From assembly GCF_000092305.1 (NCBI RefSeq), contig NC_014122.1, positions 496,001 through 560,000 on the forward strand: a DNA stretch of 64,000 nt, read 5' to 3'. Origin of the DNA: Methanocaldococcus infernus ME (lineage in GTDB: Archaea > AGJL01 > Methanococci > Methanococcales > Methanocaldococcaceae). Below the pieces are notes generated by a model, which searched no databases, was not told the DNA's origin, and saw only the letters and a program-made list of their open reading frames with translations. The translations under genes and the position numbers were made by a program. Shown piece by piece: positions 24,797-34,175 of this stretch. Position 1 is the stretch's first letter; each line of letters begins with the position of its first letter.

Positions 24797-25918
24797 ATGA
24801 AGATACTTATCTCTGTATGTGGTGAGGGGTTTGGGCATACAACAAGATGTTTAGCTGTTGGTAATGCTCTAAAAGATGAGTTTGACATAGCATATTTAGC
24901 CTATGGGAAAAGTAAAGACTTCATAGAAAGCTATGGCTTCAGAGTTTTTGAAACCTATCCTGAAATTAAATTAAAAGGGAAAGATGGAAAGTTTGACATC
25001 AAATCAACCTTATTTAATAAAGAACATTCTCCAAAAAAAGCTATTAAGAGAGAGTATGAGATTATTAAAAAGTATCAGCCAGATTTAATAATAACTGATT
25101 GTAAATACAGTACAGCAGTGGTTGCCAAGCTATTAAAAATTCCAGTGTTCTGCATAAGTAATCAGAACTATACAAAGTATAAGATAAAGACTGATATCTT
25201 AGTTTATCCTACCATGGCCATCTTAAACTTAATAAATAAGAGATGTGAAAAGTTCTTAGTTCCAGACTTCCCTATGCCTTACACTATTTGCCAATACAAT
25301 ATAAAGCCTATATCTAACTTAGAATATTTAGGGCCTTTAATAAGATATGACAATGTTGATAATGTTGATAATGATGGCTATATTTTAAGTGTTATTGGTG
25401 GTTTTGAATACAGATATAAAATTTTAGAGAGCTTGGCTGAACTTGCTATAAAAAATGATTATCATGTTAAATTGGTTTGTGGAAGTTATGAGGTTGCAAG
25501 TAGGTTAAGAGCTAAGTATAGTAGAAAAAATATAGAAATAATTCCAATAACTAAAGATATGGATGAACTAATGAGAAGAGCTTCTCTTATAGTATCCCAT
25601 GGAGGACACTCAACAATCATGGAAGCCCTCTGCTTTGGAAAGCCTTTAATTGTTATCCCAGATATGGATCATCCTGAGCAGTGTAATAATGCTAAGAAGG
25701 TTCATGAGCTAAGATGTGGAATCTCTCTAAGTTATAAACAACTAAATCAGTTGGAGAGAGCTATTGAGGAAATTGAGAGCAATAAAGTTTATAGAAAAAA
25801 TGCTAACCACATGAGAGAGCTTTATGAATGCTACAATGGGAAAGAGAATATTAAGAGACTAATTTATCAGTTCTTCTCCAACTATGGAGGAGAGAAGTTT
25901 AAGGTGAAGATATGCTAA
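24797..25918 (+). CDS. MurG/UGT-like glycosyltransferase
   Basis: A 373-residue GT-B fold protein: [20 protein letters not shown] is the N-terminal glycine-rich acceptor motif, and [20 protein letters not shown] with [15 protein letters not shown] (about 270-305) is the C-terminal nucleotide-sugar site of the MurG/UDP-glycosyltransferase group. The start at 24797 is chosen because GAGTGAGA overlaps the upstream GTG. The gene overlaps cofD by 7 nt, an arrangement I recall from M. jannaschii as well. A product in surface glycan or lipid glycosylation is likely; a role in F420 is not implied by its own sequence. Confidence 0.78.
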   Translation: MKILISVCGEGFGHTTRCLAVGNALKDEFDIAYLAYGKSKDFIESYGFRVFETYPEIKLKGKDGKFDIKSTLFNKEHSPKKAIKREYEIIKKYQPDLIITDCKYSTAVVAKLLKIPVFCISNQNYTKYKIKTDILVYPTMAILNLINKRCEKFLVPDFPMPYTICQYNIKPISNLEYLGPLIRYDNVDNVDNDGYILSVIGGFEYRYKILESLAELAIKNDYHVKLVCGSYEVASRLRAKYSRKNIEIIPITKDMDELMRRASLIVSHGGHSTIMEALCFGKPLIVIPDMDHPEQCNNAKKVHELRCGISLSYKQLNQLERAIEEIESNKVYRKNANHMRELYECYNGKENIKRLIYQFFSNYGGEKFKVKIC

Positions 25919-26814
25919 TTCTCTCTGGTGGAACAGGGACACCTAAATTACTACAGGGGTTAAAAGAGCTCTTAGATAACTTTACAGTCTTAGTTAATAC
26001 TGGAGAAGACCTCTGGCTAAACAACCTCTATGTTTCTCCTGATGTTGACACTGTTTTATATACTCTCTCAGATTTAATCAATGAGGAAACTTGGTATGGG
26101 GTTAGAGGAGATACTTTTCACACCCACGAGCAGTTAAAAAAGCTTGGAGTTGATGAATTTTTAAGAATTGGTGATAAAGATAGAGCTTTAAAGATACAGA
26201 AGACTTTACTTTTAAATAGAGGATATAAACTCTCAGAGGCTATAGAAATTCAGAGGAAAGCTTTAGGAGTTAAATATAAAGTTCTACCTATGACTGATGA
26301 TAGGGTTGAAACTAAAATCTTAGCCAACATAGATGGAAGAAAAGAGTTACTAAAGTTCCATGACTTTTGGATCAAGAGAAAAGGGGAAGTGGAGGTTTTA
26401 GATGTTATCTATGAAAATTCTTTATATGCTAAGCCTCCAGAGGAGTTTTATAAGCTCTCCTTTGACAAGGTTATTATTGGCCCTTCAAACCCTATAACCT
26501 CTATCTTTCCAATTTTAAGTATAGAGGATATTAAAAAAGAGCTTATGAAAAAGAAAGTCTTGGCTGTCTCTCCATTTATTGGCTCTTCTCCAATCTCTGG
26601 CCCTGCTGGAAAGTTGATGAAGGCTAAGGGTTATGAAAGCTCAGCTGTTGGAGTTTATCAATGCTATAAAGACTTTTTAGACATCTTAGTTATAGATGAA
26701 AAAGATAAAGAGTTGGCAAGAGAGATAGGGTGTGAAGTCTATACAACCAACATTTTAATGAAAAGCTTAGAGGATAAAATAAGATTAGCTAAAGAAATAT
26801 TAGAGTTACTCTAA
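25912..26814 (+). CDS. cofD: 2-phospho-L-lactate transferase CofD (coenzyme F420 synthesis)
   Basis: A 300-residue protein starting [20 protein letters not shown], with [37 protein letters not shown], and [21 protein letters not shown]. These are the nucleotide- and Fo-binding regions of CofD. It transfers phospholactate from the activated GDP/PP donor to Fo to give F420-0, the core of the deazaflavin hydride carrier of methanogenesis. It overlaps the glycosyltransferase gene upstream and the convergent leuS by 9 nt. Confidence 0.95.
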   Translation: MLILSGGTGTPKLLQGLKELLDNFTVLVNTGEDLWLNNLYVSPDVDTVLYTLSDLINEETWYGVRGDTFHTHEQLKKLGVDEFLRIGDKDRALKIQKTLLLNRGYKLSEAIEIQRKALGVKYKVLPMTDDRVETKILANIDGRKELLKFHDFWIKRKGEVEVLDVIYENSLYAKPPEEFYKLSFDKVIIGPSNPITSIFPILSIEDIKKELMKKKVLAVSPFIGSSPISGPAGKLMKAKGYESSAVGVYQCYKDFLDILVIDEKDKELAREIGCEVYTTNILMKSLEDKIRLAKEILELL

Positions 26815-29577
26815 GTATATAGCTGGCTTGAATGGGATGGCTACTCTTTTCTTGTTTGCTTTATCTTCTCCATTTATAATTATCTCAGCATTGAACTCTT
26901 TTTCTAAGAACTCTTTATTTTTCTTTAACACCTCTTCCTCATCTATGTCTAAGGCTCTAAGCTTAATTAAATGATTAACTAACTTTGGCACTTCCTTACC
27001 AAACTTCCTAAATTCAGGATCTTTCATGATCATCTTAATGATCTCCTTGGCATCCTTATCTTTATTTTCATTTATAATCTTTAATATTTGGCATTTCCAA
27101 GGCTCTGCTGTATAAATATAAATTCTCCTTGGCTCAGTCTTTGTAATCTTTATAATCTCTCTTATATCTTCAATCAACTTCTTAAGATAATCTTCAATAA
27201 ATTCAATTTCATCATCTATTAGCTCTTCCTTAGCTTCAGGAATTCTTTCTAAGGAGATAAAGTTTTTCTTTCCCAATAGTTCCCATAGCTCTTCAGCTAA
27301 GTGAGGGGTGAATGGAGCAAACATCTTAACCAAGGTTTCACAGTAATTTAGTAGTAGCTCTTTATTATTCCCTCCTCTTCTTCTGTACCAATGTATATAT
27401 TCATCAAGTAAGTAGTGAGACAATAAGATTCCAGCCTTTCTTAGCTCAAATTCTTCCATAAGTTTGTGGTAATCTTTTAAAGCCCTGTTTAGCTTACTCA
27501 ATAACCATCTATCTATTTCTCTCTCTTCAGAGTCTTTCATATTGATAACTTCTTTTGTAAAGTTGTATAGCCTTTCTAAAACTCTCTTTGTTTTTTCAAG
27601 CTCTGAAAACTTGATATCAGCATCTTGTGGAAGCTCTGCACAAGTTGTTATATAAAACCTTCCTACATCAGCCCCAAAGGTTTCAGCAACCTCTAAGACA
27701 GGGAGTAATGGACCTTTAGACTTAGATAACTTCTTTCCTTCAATTGTAACATAACCATTAACCACTATTCCTCTTGGCCATAACTCCTCTGGGAAGATGG
27801 CTACATGGTTGAAAATGTAGAATGTTAAATGATTAGGAATTAAATCCTTAGCTGAGCATCTCCAATCCACTGGGTAGTAGTAAAGGAACTCTTCCCTCAT
27901 CTTTTTTATTAACTCCTTATCTAAGCCACTATCTTCACTAACTTCTTCTAACTCTCCCTTTCCTAAGAAGATGTAGTCAAAGAGCTTTATAGTTAATTGT
28001 TCTGGCTTTATATTATATTCATTTACATACTTAGCTATAGTGTAATAAGCTGGGTAGATGGTTGAGTCTGATAAAGACTCTATGATCCAACCTTCCTCAA
28101 ATGGAAACTCTGTTCCTAAACCTCTTCTTCTTACACAGGCTTTATCCTTCATCCAATCAATCATTTCATGGAAAACTCTTCTTAAATTCTCTGGGATAAA
28201 GTTCATTCTATCTACACACTTGTGTGCCAACTCCTTCCATTTCTTGTCAGAGTATTTTATAAACCACTGATCCTTTACAACCTTAATAATACATGGAGAT
28301 CCACATCTACAAACCACTCTTTCCTCACTGAACTCATACATAACTTCAGCCAATCCCTTGTTAATTAAATCCTCTATTATCTTATCCTTAGCCTCCCTAA
28401 CTGGAATTCCTCTATACTCTTGACAGTTCTCATTTAAAACTCCCTTGTGGAACTCATCTTTATAAACTTTTTTAGTAGCCTCCTCTAACTTGTCTCTCTC
28501 CTCTTGGCTCTTTATATTCATTTTTTCTACAATTTCCTTAGCTGGGAATTTCCCATAACCTTTAACCTCTATTAGTGGAATTATCTCTATCTTATCCAAT
28601 AAGCCTAAATCTTTTAAGGCTATGTAGTCATAAGGAGCATGTGCTGGAACTGACATGACACAGCCAGTTCCAACATTGGTTTTAACAAACTTAGCTGGGA
28701 ATATAGGAACTTCCTTATTTGTTACTGGATTTAGAACTTTTTTATTAATTAACTTCTCTCCTTTAAATTCCTCTAAGATTTCAACTTCTCTACCCTGATA
28801 CTTTAACTTTTCAGCAGCTTCCTTAGAGAGGATCCAAGTTTCTCCATTAACCTTAGCTCTTACATAAGTTTTTTCTGGGTTAATCCAGATGTTTGTAACT
28901 CCAAAGACTGTTTCTGGCCTTAGAGTGGCCATTGGCATAACTTCATTATCTTCAGTTCTAAATTTAATTAATATATATTCAACTAATGTAGCCCCTTCTC
29001 CATGAAGTAAGTCATGATCCTCAACAGGGTTATCACACTTTGGACAGTACTTAACAGGGTGAGAGCCTTTAACTATATAGCCCTTCTCTTTCAGCTTATG
29101 AAATTGCCAAATAATAAATTTTTTAAAAGCCTCATCATTTGTTGTAAATTTCCTTCTCCAATCTAAGCTAAATCCCATTTTTTTAAAGGCTTCTTCAGCC
29201 TTCTTAGAGAAGTATTCAACAATATTCTCAGGGGTTGTTAGCTTTAATAAAATTTCTTCAGGGATCTTATGAAGGTTTGTATATGCCCAAATAACCTCTT
29301 CCTTCCTTTCCTTAATTTGCTCAGCCAATCCTAAAATAGGGGTTCCAGTGACATGATAGCCAAAGGTCCAGAGAACATTTTTTCCTCTCATTCTTTGATA
29401 TCTTGCCACAACCTCAGGGATTGTGAAAGTTCTTAAATGCCCTGCATGTAGAACCCCATTTAAGTAGGGAAAGGCAGCAGTTATAAAGAACTTCTCCCTA
29501 TTGTCAGGATCAGAAAAAAATATCTTACTCTCTTCCCATCTCTTTTGCCACTTCTCCTCTATCTTTTTAAAATCCAT
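26806..29577 (-). CDS. leuS: Leucyl-tRNA synthetase (archaeal type)
   Basis: A 923-residue class I synthetase. The HIGH motif is PYLNGVLHAGHLRTF (about 37-51), the CP1 editing domain contains MATLRPETVFGVTNIWINP with the T-rich discrimination motif, and the KMSKS motif is KKLSKSKGPLLPVLE (about 622-636). Length and order match archaeal/eukaryotic LeuRS. It starts after AGGGGAGAAAT, 14 nt after the UPF0212 stop, and ends in a 9-nt overlap with the convergent cofD. Confidence 0.97.
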   Translation of the reverse strand: MDFKKIEEKWQKRWEESKIFFSDPDNREKFFITAAFPYLNGVLHAGHLRTFTIPEVVARYQRMRGKNVLWTFGYHVTGTPILGLAEQIKERKEEVIWAYTNLHKIPEEILLKLTTPENIVEYFSKKAEEAFKKMGFSLDWRRKFTTNDEAFKKFIIWQFHKLKEKGYIVKGSHPVKYCPKCDNPVEDHDLLHGEGATLVEYILIKFRTEDNEVMPMATLRPETVFGVTNIWINPEKTYVRAKVNGETWILSKEAAEKLKYQGREVEILEEFKGEKLINKKVLNPVTNKEVPIFPAKFVKTNVGTGCVMSVPAHAPYDYIALKDLGLLDKIEIIPLIEVKGYGKFPAKEIVEKMNIKSQEERDKLEEATKKVYKDEFHKGVLNENCQEYRGIPVREAKDKIIEDLINKGLAEVMYEFSEERVVCRCGSPCIIKVVKDQWFIKYSDKKWKELAHKCVDRMNFIPENLRRVFHEMIDWMKDKACVRRRGLGTEFPFEEGWIIESLSDSTIYPAYYTIAKYVNEYNIKPEQLTIKLFDYIFLGKGELEEVSEDSGLDKELIKKMREEFLYYYPVDWRCSAKDLIPNHLTFYIFNHVAIFPEELWPRGIVVNGYVTIEGKKLSKSKGPLLPVLEVAETFGADVGRFYITTCAELPQDADIKFSELEKTKRVLERLYNFTKEVINMKDSEEREIDRWLLSKLNRALKDYHKLMEEFELRKAGILLSHYLLDEYIHWYRRRGGNNKELLLNYCETLVKMFAPFTPHLAEELWELLGKKNFISLERIPEAKEELIDDEIEFIEDYLKKLIEDIREIIKITKTEPRRIYIYTAEPWKCQILKIINENKDKDAKEIIKMIMKDPEFRKFGKEVPKLVNHLIKLRALDIDEEEVLKKNKEFLEKEFNAEIIINGEDKANKKRVAIPFKPAIYLE

Positions 29578-29591
29578 ATTTCTCCCCTATT

Positions 29592-29933
29592 TTACATTTT
29601 TACAACATCAACAGGCTCTAAAGGAATATCTTTTAAGACTTTCCCTATTGTTGCCTTAGCTATCCTTATAGCATGCTCTTCACTTTCAGCATTAAACACT
29701 TTCATAGATAAGAGAACTCCTACTAAGGCTGTTCTTGCCACAACTAAGACACAGTCTATAAGCTCTCCACACTTTGGACAGACAGTTAACCCTATATCAA
29801 TATCAACATAGTTCAGTCCAGCCTTGTTTAATGTCTTCCCTATCTGAGAGATGGCTACACTTATAGCATCTTCAACATCATCTATATTTCTCACAATGTA
29901 AGCTGCTTGAAGGGTTACATGGTAATTAGGCAT
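29592..29933 (-). CDS. UPF0212 (DUF555) protein
   Basis: A 113-residue archaeal protein, [20 protein letters not shown] at the N-terminus, with a [10 protein letters not shown] cysteine motif near residues 52-61 and the conserved C-terminus [13 protein letters not shown]. Family UPF0212 has no established function. It lies just upstream of leuS in the same direction and its start follows GAGGGAAACCA. GTATATAAAG about 45 nt upstream of the start is a TATA candidate, so it may lead a short operon with leuS. Confidence 0.82.
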   Translation of the reverse strand: MPNYHVTLQAAYIVRNIDDVEDAISVAISQIGKTLNKAGLNYVDIDIGLTVCPKCGELIDCVLVVARTALVGVLLSMKVFNAESEEHAIRIAKATIGKVLKDIPLEPVDVVKM

Positions 29934-30039
29934 TGGTTTCCCTCAAACTCTTTTTTTACCAAAATCTTTATATACTGATTGAATTTATTGATAAATACCA
30001 AACTTCACTATTTATAAATTTTCTTTTGGAAAGGGCTAA

Positions 30040-30082
30040 AAATATATAAACCTGAAAAGCCCTTTATGGGCAGGGACAGGTT
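30040..30082 (+). promoter_or_regulatory. L3 operon promoter and nested hairpin
   Basis: AAATATATAA at 30040-30049 is a strong TATA candidate. The following bases can form a nested hairpin: outer stem AACCTG (30049-30054) with CAGGTT (30077-30082), inner stem GCCC (30059-30062) with GGGC (30068-30071). Start sites of archaeal promoters lie about 25 nt after the TATA centre, so the palindrome covers the likely start and could be an operator or a leader structure. The L3 ATG follows at 30142 after GGTGAG. Confidence 0.45.
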
Positions 30083-30141
30083 ATATTTATTAATTAATTT
30101 AAACACACTAATTTTTAATTAAAATTATAAGGTGAGTTTGA

Positions 30142-31143
30142 ATGAAGTATCATACACCAAGAAGAGGTTCCTTAGGATTTAGTCCAAGAAAAAGAGCTAA
30201 GAGACCTGTACCAAGAATAAGAAGCTGGCCTGATGAAGATAAAGTTAGGTTGCAAGCTTTCCCAGTATATAAAGCAGGAATGACACATGGCTTAATTAAG
30301 GAAGACAATCAAAAAAGCCCAAGAGCTGGACAAGAGGTTTTTACACCAATGACTGTCTTGGAGGCTCCACCTATTAATGTATTTGGAATAAGGGTTTATG
30401 GAAGAAATGAGAGGAATTACTTAACAACCTTAACTGAGATCTGGGCAGATAACTTAGATAAGGAGTTAAGCAGAAAAATAAAATTACCTAAGAAAGAAGA
30501 AAGGAAAGGAGTAGAATATTTAGATGAGATAAAGGATAAAATAGAAGATGTTAGAGTTCTTGTTCATACAAATCCAAAATTAACCTGCTTACCAAAGAAG
30601 AAGCCTGAAATATTGGAGATAAGAATAGGAGGAAAGGATTTAGAGGAAAGATTAAACTATGCTAAGGAAATCTTAGGGAAGCAGTTAAATATAACTGATG
30701 TCTTCCAAGAGGGAGAATTAGTAGATACTATTGGAGTTACCAAGGGTAAGGGGTTCCAGGGAGTAGTTAAGAGATGGGGAGTTAAGATACAGCCAAGGAA
30801 GCATAGAAGACAGGGAGTAGGAAGACATGTTGGTTCTATAGGCCCCTGGCAGCCTAAGATGATCATGTGGACCGTCCCAAGACCAGGACAGATGGGCTAC
30901 CATCAGAGAACTGAGTACAATAAGAGAATATTAAAGATAGGAAATAATGGAGAGGAGATAACTCCAGAAGGTGGATTCCCACACTATGGAGTTATTAAAA
31001 ATAACTATGTTATCTTAAAGGGGTCAGTTCAAGGGCCTCAGAAGAGGTTAATAGTTTTAAGAAGTGCTATAAGGCCAGAAGAGCCATTAATTAAGGTTCC
31101 TGAGATAACATACATAAGTACAACACCTAAAACAAAGAAATAA
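30142..31143 (+). CDS. rpl3: Ribosomal protein L3 (uL3)
   Basis: A 333-residue archaeal/eukaryotic-type L3. The N-terminus [20 protein letters not shown] and the central [18 protein letters not shown] and [18 protein letters not shown], which reach the peptidyl transferase centre, are diagnostic. First gene of a partial S10 operon (L3-L4-L23-L2-S19), with a start after AAGGTGAG and a promoter 60-100 nt upstream. Confidence 0.97.
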   Translation: MKYHTPRRGSLGFSPRKRAKRPVPRIRSWPDEDKVRLQAFPVYKAGMTHGLIKEDNQKSPRAGQEVFTPMTVLEAPPINVFGIRVYGRNERNYLTTLTEIWADNLDKELSRKIKLPKKEERKGVEYLDEIKDKIEDVRVLVHTNPKLTCLPKKKPEILEIRIGGKDLEERLNYAKEILGKQLNITDVFQEGELVDTIGVTKGKGFQGVVKRWGVKIQPRKHRRQGVGRHVGSIGPWQPKMIMWTVPRPGQMGYHQRTEYNKRILKIGNNGEEITPEGGFPHYGVIKNNYVILKGSVQGPQKRLIVLRSAIRPEEPLIKVPEITYISTTPKTKK

Positions 31144-31155
31144 GAGGGAAGAAAC

Positions 31156-31905
31156 ATGGCTAAGGTTTATAACTTAGAGGGAGAGGTTGTTAAAGAGATA
31201 GAGTTGCCAGATGTTTTTTACACTGAATATAGGCCAGACATTATAAGGAGAGCTTTCCTCTCAGCATTTACTGCAAGGTTACAGCCAAAGGGAACAGATG
31301 TATTAGCTGGTTTAAGAACATCAGCTAAGAATATTGGTAAAGGACATGGGATGGCAAGAGTTGATAGAGTTCCACAGGGTTGGGCTGTTAGAGTTCCTCA
31401 GGCTGTTGGTGGTAGAAGGGCCCACCCTCCAAAGGTTGAAAAAATTTTATGGGAGAGAGTTAATAGAAAAGAGAGACTGTTGGCTATAAAGTCAGCAATT
31501 GCTGCTACTGCAAATCTTGAGTTGGTTAAAGAGAGAGGACACATCTTTGAAGGAGAGGTTCCTTTAATTATTGAAGATGGCTTTGAGAATTTACAGAAAA
31601 CTAAGGAAGTCTTTGAAGTCTTTAAGAGGTTAGGCTTAGACAAGGATGTAGAGAGAGCTAAGAAAGGAAAGAAGGTTAGAGCTGGAAAAGGAAAAATGAG
31701 AGGAAGAAGATACAAGAAAAAGAAAAGTGTCTTAGTGGTTGTTAAAGATAAATGCCCTGCTGTCCTTGCCTCAAGGAATCTTCCAGGGGTTGATGTAATA
31801 ACTGTTAAAGACTTAGGAATTTTACACTTAGCTCCTGGAGGAGTTGCTGGAAGATTAACCTTATGGACAGAGGGAGCATTAGAAAAATTGAAAGAGAGAT
31901 TTTAG
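31156..31905 (+). CDS. rpl4: Ribosomal protein L4 (uL4, L1e family)
   Basis: A 249-residue archaeal L4, with the extended internal loop [20 protein letters not shown] that reaches into the ribosomal exit tunnel, and [20 protein letters not shown]. It starts 12 nt after L3 following GAGGGAAGAAAC and precedes L23, in the standard operon order. Confidence 0.97.
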   Translation: MAKVYNLEGEVVKEIELPDVFYTEYRPDIIRRAFLSAFTARLQPKGTDVLAGLRTSAKNIGKGHGMARVDRVPQGWAVRVPQAVGGRRAHPPKVEKILWERVNRKERLLAIKSAIAATANLELVKERGHIFEGEVPLIIEDGFENLQKTKEVFEVFKRLGLDKDVERAKKGKKVRAGKGKMRGRRYKKKKSVLVVVKDKCPAVLASRNLPGVDVITVKDLGILHLAPGGVAGRLTLWTEGALEKLKERF

Positions 31906-31915
31906 GTGAGGAAAC

Positions 31916-32176
31916 ATGGATCCATTTGATGTTATTATAGCTCCTGTGGTTAGTGAGAAAGCTATTAGGTTAATAGAAGAGGAGAATAAGATAGTTTTCT
32001 ATGTCCATAAAAAAGCTACAAAGCAGGATATTAAGAGGGCTATGAAGGAGTTGTTTGATGTAGAGGTTGAGAAGGTTAATACTCTAATTACTCCAAGAGG
32101 AGAGAAAAAAGCTTATGTCAAGTTAAAAGAAGGCTATGATGCAAGTAAGATAGCAGCAAGCTTAGGAATCTACTAA
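31916..32176 (+). CDS. rpl23: Ribosomal protein L23 (uL23)
   Basis: An 86-residue protein, [20 protein letters not shown], with the conserved [21 protein letters not shown]23 sits at the tunnel exit, where SRP and other factors dock. It starts 10 nt after L4 following AGGTGAGGA. Confidence 0.97.
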   Translation: MDPFDVIIAPVVSEKAIRLIEEENKIVFYVHKKATKQDIKRAMKELFDVEVEKVNTLITPRGEKKAYVKLKEGYDASKIAASLGIY

Positions 32177-32200
32177 AAAATTTTCTTTAGGTGAGCTTAT

Positions 32201-32929
32201 ATGGGTAAGAGATTAGTAGCTCAAAGAAGGGGGAGAGGTAGTCCAACATACTCATGCCCATCCCATAAGAGAAGAGGGGCAGCAAAATATAGAAAATTTG
32301 ATGAGTTAGAAAAGAATGGAAAAGTTGTAGGGAAAATTATTGATATCTTACATGATCCAGGAAGAAGTGCTCCAGTGGCACAGGTTAAGTTTGAAACAGG
32401 GGAAGAGAAGATAATGTTAGTTCCTGAGGGTATGAAGGTTGGAGACCTTATAGAGTGTGGAGTTGCTGCAGAGATAAAGCCAGGGAATGTCTTACCTCTT
32501 GGTTCTATTCCAGAAGGGATCCCAGTTTTCAACATTGAAACAATGCCTGGAGATGGAGGAAAGTTAGTTAGAGCTGGAGGTTGCTATGCTCATGTCTTAA
32601 CACATGACAATGATACAACATATGTTAAGTTACCTTCAGGGAAGATAAGAGCCTTTGATTCCAAGTGTAGAGCCACTATAGGGGTTGTAGCAGGAGGAGG
32701 AAGGTTAGAGAAACCTTTAGTTAAGGCTGGAAAGGCTTACTGGAAGTATAAAGCTAAGGGAGTTAAGTATCCAAGAGTTAGAGGAGTTGCAATGAACGCT
32801 GTTGACCACCCATTTGGTGGAGGGAATCATCAACACACTGGGAAGCCAACAACTGTTTCAAGGAAAAAGGCTCCTGCTGGTAGAAAGGTTGGACATATAT
32901 CAGCAAGAAGAACTGGAGTTAGGAAATAA
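32201..32929 (+). CDS. rpl2: Ribosomal protein L2 (uL2)
   Basis: A 242-residue protein opening MGKRLVAQRRGRGSPTYSCP, with the conserved C-terminal GVAMNAVDHPFGGGNHQHTG that contains the histidine near the peptidyl transferase centre. It starts after TTAGGTGAGC. A short AT-rich gap of 80 nt with a weak hairpin (AGCAAA/TTTGCT, 32951-32969) separates it from S19. Confidence 0.97.
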   Translation: MGKRLVAQRRGRGSPTYSCPSHKRRGAAKYRKFDELEKNGKVVGKIIDILHDPGRSAPVAQVKFETGEEKIMLVPEGMKVGDLIECGVAAEIKPGNVLPLGSIPEGIPVFNIETMPGDGGKLVRAGGCYAHVLTHDNDTTYVKLPSGKIRAFDSKCRATIGVVAGGGRLEKPLVKAGKAYWKYKAKGVKYPRVRGVAMNAVDHPFGGGNHQHTGKPTTVSRKKAPAGRKVGHISARRTGVRK

Positions 32930-33009
32930 TTTAAATTTTCAAATTCTTTTAGCAAAAACTTAATTTGCTATTTCTAAAATTTTTTATGTTAATAAGAAAG
33001 GTGAGAACT

Positions 33010-33465
33010 ATGGCTGGTGCAAGAAAAAGAAGATTAAAGAAAAAACAAACTATTTCAAAGAAGGTAGAGTTTAGATACAGAGGTTATACATTAGAAGAGT
33101 TACAGAAGATGCCTTTAAAGGAGTTTGTTAAGTTACTTCCAGCAAGAGCAAGAAGGACAATATTAAGAGGATTAACTCCTCAGCAGAGAAAATTAGCTTT
33201 AAAGATAAAGAGAGCAAGAAGATTATTAAATAAAGGGAAGGAGCCAAGAATTATAAGAACTCACTGTAGAGACTTTATCATAACCCCTGACATGGTTGGC
33301 TTAACCTTTGGGGTTTATAATGGAAAAGAGTTTGTTGAGGTTAAAATAACCCCTGAAATGATTGGACACTACTTAGGAGAGTTCTCATTAACAAGAAAAC
33401 CAGTTCAGCATGGAGCTCCAGGGGTTGGAGCTACAAGGTCAAGTATGTTCGTCCCAATCAAGTAA
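33010..33465 (+). CDS. rps19: Ribosomal protein S19 (uS19)
   Basis: A 151-residue S19 with an archaeal N-terminal extension, and the conserved [20 protein letters not shown] and [20 protein letters not shown]. The start at 33010 follows AAGGTGAGAACT; in-frame codons before it are not part of the family. It is the last gene of this ribosomal block: L22, which follows in most archaea, is not here, matching the break I recall in M. jannaschii. A T-rich tract follows the stop. Confidence 0.95.
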   Translation: MAGARKRRLKKKQTISKKVEFRYRGYTLEELQKMPLKEFVKLLPARARRTILRGLTPQQRKLALKIKRARRLLNKGKEPRIIRTHCRDFIITPDMVGLTFGVYNGKEFVEVKITPEMIGHYLGEFSLTRKPVQHGAPGVGATRSSMFVPIK

Positions 33466-33515
33466 ATTTATTTTTTCTTTGTTTTCTATTCAATGGATTT
33501 TAAAAACCAAATATT

Positions 33516-33860
33516 TTATTTAATTTCTCTTAAAATTTCTTTTATTGGCTTTTCTATTTCTAAAACTTTATTTTTTGCAACATCCCAAACAATGTCTAAA
33601 TTTACACCAAAATAAGAATGTATGAGTTTGTCTCTCATTCCTGCAATATTTTTTCAAGGTATATTGTTATATTTTTCTTTAATTTGTGGAGATAGGGGTT
33701 TTACAGCTTCTCCAATTATTTCAATGTTTCTTATAACTGCATCTTGTGTTTTTATATCTGATAAAAATGTTTTATAATCTATCTCTTTTGTATAAATTTT
33801 TATCCTACTTATAGCCTCTAAAATATCCATTAAAATCTCTTTATCTCCTCTTTTAGACAT
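33516..33860 (-). pseudogene. hepT: HepT-like HEPN toxin interrupted by in-frame TGA
   Basis: The first 68 codons (MSKRGDKEILMDILEAISRI, then RNIEIIGEAVKPLS, KEKYNNIP) match the N-terminal half of HepT/DUF86 proteins. A TGA at 33654-33656 sits where relatives have Trp (IPW), and the same frame then continues KNIAGMRDKLIHSYFGVNLD to a normal TAA at 33516, for a full length of 114 codons. The RNase motif R-x4-6-H (RDKLIH) lies after the TGA, so the truncated product would lack it. Nonsense mutation is most likely; selenocysteine is unlikely because Trp is the usual residue and I see no SECIS nearby. Confidence 0.75.
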
Positions 33861-34161
33861 ATATAACCCTTTTTTTAATATCTTCTTTAATTTCTTTTAT
33901 TCTTATGCTTTTTAAACCTTCAATTGTGATTACATCAACTTTTTTATTAAATAAGTTTTCAAGATATGGTATTAAATTTATATAATTGTCATAAGTTGCC
34001 TGCCCTTCTTCAAATTCAACTAAAATATCAATGTCTGATGTTTCCTTCTGCTCATCTCTTGCATAACTTCCAAATAAACCAATTCTCTTAACACCAAATT
34101 TTTTTAATTCACTTTTATGTTTTCTAAGAATGTTTAAGATAATATTTTTATTTAGTTGCAT
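33853..34161 (-). CDS. mntA: MntA-type minimal nucleotidyltransferase antitoxin
   Basis: A 102-residue protein with the polymerase-beta nucleotidyltransferase signature IGLFGSYARDEQKETSDIDILVEF (GS-x10-D-x-D). In the HepT/MntA system the nucleotidyltransferase adds AMP to the HEPN toxin and silences it. It overlaps the hepT start by 8 nt, as usual for the pair. The gene itself looks intact although its partner is broken. Confidence 0.85.
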   Translation of the reverse strand: MQLNKNIILNILRKHKSELKKFGVKRIGLFGSYARDEQKETSDIDILVEFEEGQATYDNYINLIPYLENLFNKKVDVITIEGLKSIRIKEIKEDIKKRVIYV

Positions 34162-34175
34162 AGTTTCACTTATAG

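Noticed and set aside
28104-28120. A GGAA-N6-TTCC match inside leuS
   Set aside because: Mid-gene position; most likely chance.
33654-33656. TGA in hepT as a selenocysteine codon
   Set aside because: Relatives have Trp at this site and no SECIS-like GAA/A stem-loop was seen downstream of the frame's real stop.
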